Assembly (NCBI GenBank): GCA_013215505.1
Contig: JABSQZ010000014.1
Location: 1-64,000 of the forward strand
Direction: 5' to 3'
Length of the DNA stretch: 64,000 bases
From: Oceanospirillaceae bacterium
Lineage (GTDB): Bacteria; Pseudomonadota; Gammaproteobacteria; Pseudomonadales; Balneatricaceae
A model generated the notes under the pieces. The model saw nothing but the letters and a program-made list of their open reading frames with translations. It made no database searches and was not told the origin of the DNA. Positions 9,812 to 19,160 of this stretch are shown in pieces. Both the position numbers and the translations under genes were made by a program. Numbering within the stretch: position 1 is the first letter of the stretch; the number at the start of each line of letters is the position of its first letter.

Positions 9812-10219
9812 TTACTTAGAAAAAAAGTAAGCAATCTCACGTGTAGCTGACTCTACAGAATCAGACCCGTGTACAGCATTCGCATCGATAGATTCTGCGA
9901 AGTCACTGCGGATAGTTCCTGCAGCCGCTTCTTTAGGGTTAGTAGCACCCATCAGATCACGGTTTGTCAGTACTGCGTTTTCACCTTCTAATACCTGCAC
10001 TACAACTGGACCAGATGTCATGAATGCAACAAGATCTGCAAAGAAAGGACGTTCACTGTGCTCTGCATAAAAACCTTCAGCTTCAGCTTTGCTTAGGTTT
10101 CTTAGTGACAGCTCAACAATTTTAAGATCCGCTTTCTCAAAACGCGATACGATTTGACCGATAACATTTTTTGCTACTGCGTCTGGTTTGATAATTGAAA
10201 GCGTGCGCTCAATTGCCAT
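9812..10219 (-). CDS. ndk: Nucleoside diphosphate kinase
   Basis: Transfers gamma-phosphate from ATP to other NDPs through a phosphohistidine. It has the N-terminal [12 protein letters not shown], the Kpn-loop region and NAVHGSDS with the active-site histidine. At 135 residues it is shorter than the usual 141-143 because the C-terminal tail after AYFF is reduced to two residues; the catalytic core is intact. A TATAAT box lies about 75 bases upstream on the minus strand, and an intergenic region of 359 bases separates it from the cysteine desulfurase gene. Confidence 0.96.
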   Translation of the reverse strand: MAIERTLSIIKPDAVAKNVIGQIVSRFEKADLKIVELSLRNLSKAEAEGFYAEHSERPFFADLVAFMTSGPVVVQVLEGENAVLTNRDLMGATNPKEAAAGTIRSDFAESIDANAVHGSDSVESATREIAYFFSK

Positions 10220-10293
10220 GATTTAATTCCTGTTATTTAAATTAAGTTAAAATGATAATTCGACCAAAATTCACTGGCCGTAAAAAACTCTGC

Positions 10294-10299
10294 ATTATA
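10294..10299 (-). promoter_or_regulatory. Probable -10 box for ndk
   Basis: Perfect TATAAT on the minus strand, 75 bases before the ndk ATG. The -35 region is not a good match, so the call rests on the -10 box alone. Confidence 0.45.
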
Positions 10300-10508
10300 C
10301 GCCAGAGTTAGCTATAAACACCACTGCTGTTCACTTGTTTTTACTAAACTGTTGTTTTAATTTTTAGCTGTCAGAAGAAAGAAGTTTATGTATGGCTGCG
10401 TTGTAAAAAAATCCCTATTAGCAAACACCCTAAAGACGCCATCAGCAAAATTTGCCGGCATTTAAAACAGTAGCTTAGCTCGAGGAAATTAGCGGTCGAT
10501 GCCAAAGC

Positions 10509-10535
10509 AAAAAAAAGGCGTTTGATTGCGCCTTT
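10509..10535 (-). terminator. Intrinsic terminator of the desulfurase gene
   Basis: Minus strand AAAGGCG and CGCCTTT arms with an 8-base loop, then eight T residues. It lies about 45 bases after the stop codon. Confidence 0.85.
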
Positions 10536-10578
10536 CAATAGCCGCTATAAAAGCTGACAATAAGATTAAAATAACATT

Positions 10579-11730
10579 TTACAGGGCTTGTAATTTCTGC
10601 ACCGTCTCAACTATTTTCTCTGCCGCGTACTCAGCTTCTTCGAAACTGGTAAAACGCCCGATTGAGATGCGCAGAGAGCCATGCGCTTGCTCATCTGTTA
10701 AGCCGATCGCCTTTAACACATAGGAGGGCTCCAGGCTGGCCGAAGTACAGGCAGACCCCGTTGAAACTGCTATATCTTTGAGCGACAGCAACAACATCTC
10801 ACCATCGATTTCGCCGAAACATAGATTGAGATTCCCTGGCAAGCGGTTATCCAGACCTCCATTTACTGTAACCCCCTCAAGGGCTTGTATTTTACCCCAC
10901 ATTAAGTCCCGCAACTGGGTCAGGCGAATATGCTCCGCCTCCATCTGCGCACCAGCAAGAGCAAAAGACTCACCCATACCTACCAATTGATGGGTAGCTA
11001 AGGTACCTGAACGCATACCCCTCTCATGCCCACCACCGTGGATTTGCGCTTTAATACGAACTTTGGGCCGCTGCTTCACATAGAGCGCTCCCACACCTTT
11101 AGGACCGTAGATCTTATGGGCACAAAAAGACATCATATCTACATTGAGCGATTGCAGGTCTATCCTTAACTTGCCGACACTTTGCGCCGCATCTACGTGA
11201 TAACTAATGCCTTTGGCGGCGCAAAAATCACCAATCGCAGCAATATCATTGATGGTGCCTATTTCATTGTTGACATGCATCAGCGTCACTAAAATAGTAT
11301 CTTCTCGCACTGCTGCTGCCAGCTGCTCAACAGTGATTCGCCCATCACTTGCCGGTTGCAAATAACTGACATCAAAACCTTGCAGCTGCAACTCTGCGCA
11401 AGTATCCAGCACCGCTTTATGCTCTACAGTACTGGTAATTATATGCTTGCCCTGCATCTCTTTCTGCAGCGCCAAGCCCTTAATAGCCAGATTATCAGAC
11501 TCAGTTGCCCCAGATGTCCAGACAATTTCCCGGGTCTGTGCCCCCACTAAATCAGCCACTTGCCGGCGCGCTTGTTCAACCGCTTCCTCCGCTTTCCAGC
11601 CGTAGATATGCGAGCGTGAGGCAGGATTGGCAAAATTGCCATCCAAGGTCAGACAGTCCATCATTTTTTGCGCAACAATAGGATCGACCGGGGTGCTAGC
11701 GGCATAATCCAAATAGATAGGTAGCTTCAT
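10579..11730 (-). CDS. iscS: IscS-type cysteine desulfurase without the C-terminal tail
   Basis: PLP enzyme that takes sulfur from cysteine for Fe-S clusters and thiolated tRNAs. From residue 1 it runs collinear with E. coli IscS: pyridoxal lysine K206 in [12 protein letters not shown], catalytic C328 in [12 protein letters not shown]. It ends at residue 383, whereas E. coli IscS has 404. The missing tail is the part that in IscS contacts the scaffold IscU. No iscR, iscU, iscA, hscB, hscA or fdx is nearby; trmJ lies 32 bases upstream. It may serve tRNA thiolation or another scaffold. The IscS-subfamily call rests on the N-terminus ([10 protein letters not shown]) and the long catalytic loop. 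Confidence 0.9.
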   Translation of the reverse strand: MKLPIYLDYAASTPVDPIVAQKMMDCLTLDGNFANPASRSHIYGWKAEEAVEQARRQVADLVGAQTREIVWTSGATESDNLAIKGLALQKEMQGKHIITSTVEHKAVLDTCAELQLQGFDVSYLQPASDGRITVEQLAAAVREDTILVTLMHVNNEIGTINDIAAIGDFCAAKGISYHVDAAQSVGKLRIDLQSLNVDMMSFCAHKIYGPKGVGALYVKQRPKVRIKAQIHGGGHERGMRSGTLATHQLVGMGESFALAGAQMEAEHIRLTQLRDLMWGKIQALEGVTVNGGLDNRLPGNLNLCFGEIDGEMLLLSLKDIAVSTGSACTSASLEPSYVLKAIGLTDEQAHGSLRISIGRFTSFEEAEYAAEKIVETVQKLQAL

Positions 11731-11762
11731 TTATCACTCCAAATTAACAGGCATAAAGACAG

Positions 11763-12515
11763 CTATTTTTTTTCACTGCCAATGTATTTTGTAATGCTGG
11801 TCAACATACCCCTGAGTATATTAACTTCGATTTTATCGGGAAGCGCCCGCATAATTAAACGGCGTAGACGGGTCATGAATTGACGAGGGCTGTTTGGATC
11901 CAGAAAACCGGTTTTAACCATTGTACTCTCAAAATGATCAAACATTAGCTCCAACTCGCGCTGCTCTGCCAGCGGAGCATCCCATGGCGTCCCCCATTGC
12001 GGGGCCTGGGCACTGACATCGAGCAATGATGCCATACGAATTTCATAGGCGATTACCTGGACAGCCGCTGCAATATTAAGAGAACTGAAGCTAGCCACTG
12101 AAGGTATACAGACGTGATGTTGGCACAAATGCAACTCTTCATTGGTCAACCCCCGATCTTCTCGTCCAAAGACAATCGCCACCTTGGAACCGTCAGTTGC
12201 TTTATCTGCGGCACAGATCACCGCCGCCATTTCCCGGGGATCCATGATTGGCCAGGGAATATGCCGCTCTCTGGCACTGGTGGCAAAGACTAACTGACAA
12301 TCCGCAATTGCCTGCTGCAGCGATTCGACCACAATGGCAGCCGTCAAAACATCATCGGCACCCGCCGCACGGGCACTCGCCTCAGCACTGGGGAAAGATT
12401 TTGGCGCCACTAACACCAAGTTCGACAGCCCCATGTTTTTCATAGCCCTGGCGACACCCCCTATATTGCCCGAGTGAGTGGTATTGACTAAAACAATCTT
12501 AATATCTGTTTGCAC
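11763..12515 (-). CDS. trmJ: tRNA (Cm32/Um32) 2'-O-methyltransferase TrmJ
   Basis: SPOUT methyltransferase modifying position 32 of tRNAs. The 250-residue protein starts with GTG and shows IVLVNTTHSGNIGGVARAMK at the N-terminus. The knot motifs are IVFGREDRGLTNEEL and ASFSSLNIAAAVQVIAYE, and a C-terminal helical extension follows. It is divergent from suhB and immediately upstream of the desulfurase gene, the usual context (suhB, trmJ, iscR, iscS) minus iscR. Confidence 0.95.
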   Translation of the reverse strand: MQTDIKIVLVNTTHSGNIGGVARAMKNMGLSNLVLVAPKSFPSAEASARAAGADDVLTAAIVVESLQQAIADCQLVFATSARERHIPWPIMDPREMAAVICAADKATDGSKVAIVFGREDRGLTNEELHLCQHHVCIPSVASFSSLNIAAAVQVIAYEIRMASLLDVSAQAPQWGTPWDAPLAEQRELELMFDHFESTMVKTGFLDPNSPRQFMTRLRRLIMRALPDKIEVNILRGMLTSITKYIGSEKK

Positions 12516-12735
12516 GGTTTTGTCCAGCTTAAAATTTCCGCCATCTTAACAGATTCAACCAGCGGGAGAAGCTTTGCACCTGCGTCTTAATTGCCACGGC
12601 TATTACCATTGGCAAATTTAGTCAGATTTACCGGCAAATCAGTCGCTGTTAAGAGCAAATGACACAGCGCCTGAGCACAACCGCGCGCTGATAAAAAATA
12701 ATTCAAATTCCGCTGTTATTTATTTATGGCAACTA

Positions 12736-12765
12736 GCGACACTGCAATCCGCTAGGTGATATAAT
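12736..12765 (+). promoter_or_regulatory. Promoter of suhB
   Basis: GCGACA (12736-12741), an 18-base spacer and TATAAT (12760-12765), with an extended -10 TG at 12757-12758. It lies 41 bases before the suhB ATG. Confidence 0.6.
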
Positions 12766-12805
12766 GCCGCAATCTTAGTCCACAACATTATCAGGTTCTT
12801 TAACA

Positions 12806-13621
12806 ATGCAACCAATGCTTAACATCGCGCTACGGGCAGCCCGTCTGGCCAGCGAACAAGTCCAACGCGCTTCGGAAAGGCTCGAAATCATTCGCTCAGA
12901 AAAAAGCGAAGTCTCTGAACTTATCGAAGAGACAGCCCTTAAGACCGAACAGACGATTGTTCACACCATTCAAAAAGCTTATCCCAACCATGCTTTACAA
13001 GGGCAATTCACCGGTGATTATCCATCCATCGGCAAGCAAACAGAAGCTACTTGGTATATCAGCGCCTTAGATAATATTGCGAATTTCTCCAACGGCCTAC
13101 CGCAATTAGCGGTATGCATGGCGGCAGTGATCAAGGGAAAAGTTGAGCACGCTGTTATCCTCAATCCAATCACCGGAGAAGAGTTTACTGCCAGTCGTGG
13201 CCACGGAGCAGTATTAAACGGTCGCAGGATCAGAGTCAGCGACAAAAAAGGCCTAGAAAACACCTCGATCGCCACTAACTTTGCCGACACTAGCGGCGAT
13301 ACTGCACAGTTAGAGTCATATCAGTCAATGGTCAAGGAACTGCACCAGAATCGCGGCACCCTGCAAAATTCTGGCTCAGCGGCACTTAATTTCGCCAACA
13401 CTGCCGCCGGCAGAATCGATGGTGGCTTTGCCGCTAAATTACAGCAGGCAACTTCACTATCTGCCGCTCTTCTAGTGCAGGAAGCTGGCGGCCTGATCGG
13501 CGATCTTGCCGGCGGCCCAAACTACAAAAAATCTGGCGAGCTGGTTACCGGCAACGCCAAAGTGTTTAAAGCATTGGTACAAGCTATACGCGCCAGCAAA
13601 GCACAGCAAGCTGACAATTAG
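12806..13621 (+). CDS. suhB: SuhB homologue of the inositol monophosphatase fold, catalytic residues lost
   Basis: The 271-residue protein aligns end to end with E. coli SuhB: start MQPMLNIALRAAR, then the middle GSAALNFANTAAGRIDG and the end VQEAGGLIGDLAGG. The metal site is mostly destroyed. The TEES motif (E67 in E. coli) aligns with GQFT at 66-69. IDPLDGTTNF reads ISALDNIANF at 85-94, losing D84 and T89 and keeping only D87. RPWD with the essential aspartate reads QQAT at 213-216. In E. coli, SuhB acts with NusA in the rRNA antitermination complex, and phosphatase activity is not needed for that role. I infer that this protein is a pseudoenzyme kept for the RNA polymerase role. It ends in its own terminator. 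Confidence 0.9.
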   Translation: MQPMLNIALRAARLASEQVQRASERLEIIRSEKSEVSELIEETALKTEQTIVHTIQKAYPNHALQGQFTGDYPSIGKQTEATWYISALDNIANFSNGLPQLAVCMAAVIKGKVEHAVILNPITGEEFTASRGHGAVLNGRRIRVSDKKGLENTSIATNFADTSGDTAQLESYQSMVKELHQNRGTLQNSGSAALNFANTAAGRIDGGFAAKLQQATSLSAALLVQEAGGLIGDLAGGPNYKKSGELVTGNAKVFKALVQAIRASKAQQADN

Positions 13622-13630
13622 ACTGCCTAC

Positions 13631-13660
13631 AGAGGCATGCAGATTGCATGCCTCTTTTTG
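13631..13660 (+). terminator. Intrinsic terminator of suhB
   Basis: AGAGGCATGC and GCATGCCTCT arms around a 5-base loop, followed by a T-run, starting 10 bases after the suhB stop. Confidence 0.9.
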
Positions 13661-13947
13661 CTGCAACACGACTCACAGCCCATAATAACACCGCACTATC
13701 AGGCAATAAATCTGCTTTCCACTCCCCCAATCTTTGAAAATGATCTAAAAAACCACTCCCTTCTGTTTTAACCCAGCTATGAGCATCTACAGCAAATGCT
13801 CAACACACAATCATGTTATCCAACAACACGGCTAAACAACAACAAACCAGCGTGTCGTGGAACGCAAACTAAAGTAGTACAGAGCAATGCTTGTGGAATT
13901 TTCAGGGACTTTAATAGCACTGACAGGGAAACCTGTGCGGGAGAAAT
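13661..13947. other. Intergenic spacer between convergent suhB and purA
   Basis: It lies between two terminators. I see no credible coding frame, RNA gene or repeat. Confidence 0.5.
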
Positions 13948-13986
13948 AAAAATGCCGGTTTAGCTTACAGCTAAACCGGCATTTTT
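13948..13986. terminator. Bidirectional terminator downstream of purA
   Basis: Perfect 18-base arms (13948-13965 and 13969-13986) with a 3-base loop, A-run on one side and T-run on the other. It lies 52 bases after the purA stop and can work on both strands. Confidence 0.9.
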
Positions 13987-14037
13987 GATGTTGTAGTGCC
14001 TGCACCTCAACTAAATCAGGGCCGACAAATCACTAAG

Positions 14038-15342
<1,305 letters not shown>

Positions 15343-16545
15343 TTAATTCTTAAGTTTAAGATTATGATCTCTGGGCGTTATCACCCAGCTACCAGCTTGT
15401 TTTTCCAAAACCCGGTCACAACACAATTCAGTCTCGTGAACGTCCCCTGGTAATTTTTGCATTACACGCACTCCCTGCGCACGCAGCCTGGCTATTTCTG
15501 ACAATAGCGCAGCATCTTCGCCTGCAGGTGCTAATACACCGGCACGCGCTTGAATATTTTCACTGATATCAGACAGTGTCACTAAGTCGGTGCTGAAACC
15601 GGTTGCAGCCCTGCTGCGACCAAAATCTTTACCAATTTCGTCATAGCGGCCGCCTTTAGCTATCGCCTGCGCAAACTGTGGCGACAGTGCAGAAAAAACC
15701 ACCCCAGTATGGTAGTTGGCTCCGCGCAGCTCTGCTAAATCAAAATACAAATCAATATTAGGATAGCGGGCCGCAATCAAATCCGCCAACCGATACAGGT
15801 AACTTATTGCATCTTTCACGACTTGCGGCGCCGCTGCTAATTGTTGTTGCGCCAACGCCAGTACTTCGATGCCACCGTTTAATCTGGGCAGGGCACTCAA
15901 CATTGCCGCCTGCTGCTCAGGCAAGGCCAAAGCCTGAATAAACTCTTGCAGTTCCGGCAGTGCTTTGTTCTGTACCAGAGCATGATAGCGCTTTAACTGC
16001 TGATCATTCAGCCCGACTTGCTGTACCACGCCACGATAGACGTCTACGTGTCCCAAATCTAAACTGAGTTCGGATTCTATACCGCAGGCAAACATAGTTT
16101 CAAGCATCAGAGAAACAACTTCTACATCGCTTTCTATGCCAGCGTGCCCATATATTTCTGCACCTAACTGCAACGGATTTCTTGAAACCAACATGTTTTC
16201 TGCCAGAGTGTGCACTACAGGACCACAATAACAGAGACGATTAGCCCCTTGATTGGTCATTCTGTGAGCGTCAATGCGCGCCACCTGCGGCGTTATATCT
16301 GCGCGCAACCCCAGCGCCTGGCCTGATGTTTGATCGACTAACTTATAAGTATTAATGTCCAGGTCTTTACCCACCCCAGTCAGCAGAGACTCTAAGTGCT
16401 CAACCAATGGCGGCATTACTTGCTCATAGCCCCAATTATCATATAAATCTAATAATCGGCGGCGTAACATTTCAACTTGACGCGCCTGAGGCGGCAGGAT
16501 TTCTTTTACACCATCCGGTAGCAGCCAGCGTTCAGCTAATGCCAT
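15343..16545 (-). CDS. hisZ: ATP phosphoribosyltransferase regulatory subunit HisZ
   Basis: HisRS-like paralogue that partners the short form of HisG in the first step of histidine synthesis. I chose the ATG at 16545 (400 residues); the in-frame TTG at 16557 lies in the GGAGAGAG ribosome site. Class II synthetase core features remain, for example LGLRADITPQVARIDAHRM and the AKGGRYD motif, but the anticodon-binding domain is absent, as expected for HisZ. Its presence predicts a short-form hisG elsewhere in the genome. Confidence 0.94.
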   Translation of the reverse strand: MALAERWLLPDGVKEILPPQARQVEMLRRRLLDLYDNWGYEQVMPPLVEHLESLLTGVGKDLDINTYKLVDQTSGQALGLRADITPQVARIDAHRMTNQGANRLCYCGPVVHTLAENMLVSRNPLQLGAEIYGHAGIESDVEVVSLMLETMFACGIESELSLDLGHVDVYRGVVQQVGLNDQQLKRYHALVQNKALPELQEFIQALALPEQQAAMLSALPRLNGGIEVLALAQQQLAAAPQVVKDAISYLYRLADLIAARYPNIDLYFDLAELRGANYHTGVVFSALSPQFAQAIAKGGRYDEIGKDFGRSRAATGFSTDLVTLSDISENIQARAGVLAPAGEDAALLSEIARLRAQGVRVMQKLPGDVHETELCCDRVLEKQAGSWVITPRDHNLKLKN

Positions 16546-16593
16546 AACTCTCTCCAAATACAGTTAGGATCGTCCGTACAATCATATTGATCC

Positions 16594-16791
16594 TCAGCGC
16601 GCCAGATAGATACCGGCTACGCCCGCCAACATACTTACTAAACCAATTATTCTCAGTGCACGATCATCTATTTCACTGAGCTGCTGCACTAACTTGCGCC
16701 ACCTGGCCGGATATACAAAAGGCAAAATCCCCTCTATAACCAACATAAGACAAAGAGCTAGAAACAGCTCATATAACAAATCATTGGTCAA
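16594..16791 (-). CDS. Small membrane protein, DUF2065 (YjeT) family
   Basis: A 65-residue protein with two hydrophobic segments (about 8-27 and 47-63) joined by the conserved basic link YPARWRKLVQQLSEIDDRALR. This is the DUF2065 signature. Function is unknown. It lies between hflC and hisZ as in related genomes. A terminator after hflC (16852-16880) separates it from the hflKC transcript, so it probably leads the hisZ-purA unit. Confidence 0.85.
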   Translation of the reverse strand: MTNDLLYELFLALCLMLVIEGILPFVYPARWRKLVQQLSEIDDRALRIIGLVSMLAGVAGIYLAR

Positions 16792-16851
16792 TACTTAAAC
16801 TCCGGCTAGCTACCAGCTTACAAAATTCAGCGGCTGATTTTCTGACACACA

Positions 16852-16880
16852 CAAAAAAACCGGACTAACGCATTAGTCCG
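16852..16880 (-). terminator. Intrinsic terminator after hflC
   Basis: Minus strand CCGGACTAA and TTAGTCCGG arms around a 4-base loop, followed by seven T residues. It ends the hfq-hflX-hflK-hflC side of the operon. Confidence 0.9.
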
Positions 16881-16939
16881 GCTTGATCTATTCTAACATT
16901 AATCAGCAAAATAATTACATTAATTTTCTACTTTGATGA

Positions 16940-17884
16940 TTAATTAGCAACCCCTGGTTTAGAAAAGTACTTAAAGAACTCACTATTGGGTTTCAGCAAC
17001 ATCACGTCACCACCACCAGAAAAGGACTCAGTGTAAGCTTTCAAACTACGGGTAAACTTGTAAAACTCCGGGTCGGCTTGATAGGCATTTGCGTAAGTCG
17101 CAGCGGCACTAGCGTCCCCGATACCCCGGGTAGTTTCAGAGGTCTTGTAAGCTTCAGCTAACAGTATGGTTCTCAGTCTGTCTGCATCGGCACGAATCCC
17201 CTCGGCAACTTCCTTACCGCGAGAGCGCAGTTCGCGAGCCAGACGTTCACGTTCTGTACGCATCCGCTGGTATACAGAGCTGGATACTTCCGGCGGCAGT
17301 TCAACCTTCTTGATCCGCACATCGACTATCTCCACACCCAGTGACTCAGCTACACCATCGAGCCTCGTAGCATCAGCATCAGCATCAGCATCAGCATCAG
17401 CACTTGCCGCGCGAGCCGCTGTCGGATCGTTGAGCCACAATTTAACTTCTGCCATCAACTTTTCACGCTCACCTGAAACGACTTCGTTGAGAGTCCTGGT
17501 ACCGAATTGGTTACGCAATTGCGTTTCAACCCGAACCGAAATCAAGTCAGTCGCTCTGCGCAAGTCACCGGATGTCGCCGTATAGTACTTCTCTACATCG
17601 ACAATGTGCCACTTAACAAATGAATCGACGATTAAACGCTTCTTTTCACTGGTCAGGAAAGCTGATGGGGGACTATCCATAGTAATCAGACGCCCGTCAA
17701 AAATACGTACTTTATTGACGAAGGGAATCAGAAAGTGCAGACCCGCTTGGACATCGCTATTGACCACTTCACCGAAGCGCAATTTTACCGCGCGCTCAGT
17801 TTCCTGAACAATATACACTGACTTAAAACCAACGATGACGACCACTAATAATAAAATAGTGGTTAATAATGACTTACCGCTCAT
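16940..17884 (-). CDS. hflC: HflC, SPFH/band 7 subunit of the FtsH modulator
   Basis: Inner-membrane protein that with HflK forms a cage around FtsH and modulates its proteolysis. The 314 residues comprise an N-terminal anchor (about 5-22), the SPFH domain (about 23-200) and a coiled-coil region with ERERLARELRSRGKE. The ATG overlaps the hflK stop by ATGA. Between SPFH parts lies a repetitive Ala-Asp stretch at about 162-172, encoded by a hexanucleotide tandem repeat. In E. coli the same position holds an acidic insert of different sequence. Confidence 0.95.
   Translation of the reverse strand: MSGKSLLTTILLLVVVIVGFKSVYIVQETERAVKLRFGEVVNSDVQAGLHFLIPFVNKVRIFDGRLITMDSPPSAFLTSEKKRLIVDSFVKWHIVDVEKYYTATSGDLRRATDLISVRVETQLRNQFGTRTLNEVVSGEREKLMAEVKLWLNDPTAARAASADADADADADATRLDGVAESLGVEIVDVRIKKVELPPEVSSSVYQRMRTERERLARELRSRGKEVAEGIRADADRLRTILLAEAYKTSETTRGIGDASAAATYANAYQADPEFYKFTRSLKAYTESFSGGGDVMLLKPNSEFFKYFSKPGVAN
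17370..17402. repeat. Hexanucleotide tandem repeat in hflC
   Basis: Five exact copies of GCATCA plus half a copy. It encodes alternating Ala-Asp on the minus strand, and copy-number change would keep the frame. Confidence 0.95.
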
Positions 17885-19062
17885 TTCCGCGACTCCCTTG
17901 TAGGCGCTTGACGTCGACGCGACTGCTCGTACTGGCTCGCTGCCTGGCGAATAGCCTGATCATCTAAATAGGTGCTAGAGCCCGAAGCTGATTGAGGACG
18001 ATTCTGCATTAACTTATCTAATGGCAGGAACATTACATTATTGCCACCTTCAACATCCACTAACACTTTAGAGTTATTGGCTAATACTTTTTGCATCGTA
18101 TCCAGGTACAGACGATCCCTGGTTACTGTCGGTGCCTTTTGATACTCAACCAACACCGCGGTAAATCTAGAAGCTTCACCTTCTGCATTGGCGACCACTT
18201 GCTGCTGGTAAGCATCTGCCTCTGCAACCATGCGTTTAGCCGCACCACGTGCCTCCGGTAGAATCCCCTTGGCATATGTCTCAGCTTCGTTTTTAGAGCG
18301 CTGCTCATCTTCTCGAGCCTTGATCACATCATCAAATGCATCTTGGACCTGATCGGGTGCCTGTGCATTCTTAATGTTGACTTGATTGATTTTTAGGCCC
18401 GTGCCGTAGTTAGCCATATAACCCTGCAGCAAACTCTGAACCTCAACCGCCAGTGCATTACGCCCCTGGGTCAGGATAGAATCCATATCTGAGCCGCCGA
18501 CTACGTGGCGCAGTGCCGATTCAGCAGCATGTGACAAACTGACATCGGGATCGCGAACTTTCAGCACATAAGCGCTGGCGTCACTGACCACATATTGGAT
18601 AGTCATACCGACATCGACAATGTTCTCATCACCGGTCAGCATCTGAGCATTGTGGTTAGAACTTCTCACCCTGGTTGTATTAACCACAGTGACCACATCA
18701 ATACCTATAGCTTTCCAATGCAGTCCCGGATTAACCGTTTCAGTGTATTCACCCAGACGCAAGACCACGCCGCGCTCTTGCTGATCGACGGTGTAAAATC
18801 CTAGTCCACCCCACACCAAAGCGGCAATAACAAACAGTATTCCGAACATAGCCGGACTATTGGTTGGGCCACGAGGGCTGTCATCGGAACCTGAACCGCG
18901 CTTCTTGCCACCAAAGATCTCACTGAGCTTATCTTGCAATTGGCCTAACGCCTCATCGAGATCAGGAGGTCCTTGTTCTTTTTTGCCTTTACGGTTTTTA
19001 TCATCGCCGTTTCCCCAAGGATCCTGGTTATTACCATTACCACCGGGCTCATTCCAAGCCAT
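17881..19062 (-). CDS. hflK: HflK, SPFH/band 7 subunit of the FtsH modulator
   Basis: Partner of HflC. The 393-residue protein has a Gly/Asn-rich cytoplasmic N-terminus (MAWNEPGGNGNN), a transmembrane helix at about 72-90, the SPFH domain to about 260 and a Gln/Arg-rich C-terminal tail. MAWNEPG is a family hallmark. It overlaps hflC by 4 bases and lies 98 bases downstream of hflX. Confidence 0.96.
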   Translation of the reverse strand: MAWNEPGGNGNNQDPWGNGDDKNRKGKKEQGPPDLDEALGQLQDKLSEIFGGKKRGSGSDDSPRGPTNSPAMFGILFVIAALVWGGLGFYTVDQQERGVVLRLGEYTETVNPGLHWKAIGIDVVTVVNTTRVRSSNHNAQMLTGDENIVDVGMTIQYVVSDASAYVLKVRDPDVSLSHAAESALRHVVGGSDMDSILTQGRNALAVEVQSLLQGYMANYGTGLKINQVNIKNAQAPDQVQDAFDDVIKAREDEQRSKNEAETYAKGILPEARGAAKRMVAEADAYQQQVVANAEGEASRFTAVLVEYQKAPTVTRDRLYLDTMQKVLANNSKVLVDVEGGNNVMFLPLDKLMQNRPQSASGSSTYLDDQAIRQAASQYEQSRRRQAPTRESRK

Positions 19063-19160
19063 ATCGCTCTCCGTTTAATAAGAGTATAAAATTAATTTTA
19101 AGCTCACAATCCCAGCTCGCGCAGGAGTGATCAAACCAATAAAACTTCCAATCCAATCAG

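Larger units (their letters stand above)
10220..10578. other. Intergenic region, ndk promoter side and desulfurase terminator
   Basis: No coding frame is convincing. It holds the -10-like element of ndk near 10294 and the terminator of the desulfurase gene near 10509-10535. In Pseudomonas-type genomes the isc genes occupy this position (see findings). I see no recognisable remnant of them. Confidence 0.6.

Noticed and set aside
17166-17585. Open frame of 139 codons opposite hflC
   Set aside because: It is a shadow of hflC produced by codon bias and by the GCATCA repeat; its Ser/Arg-rich text has no family features.
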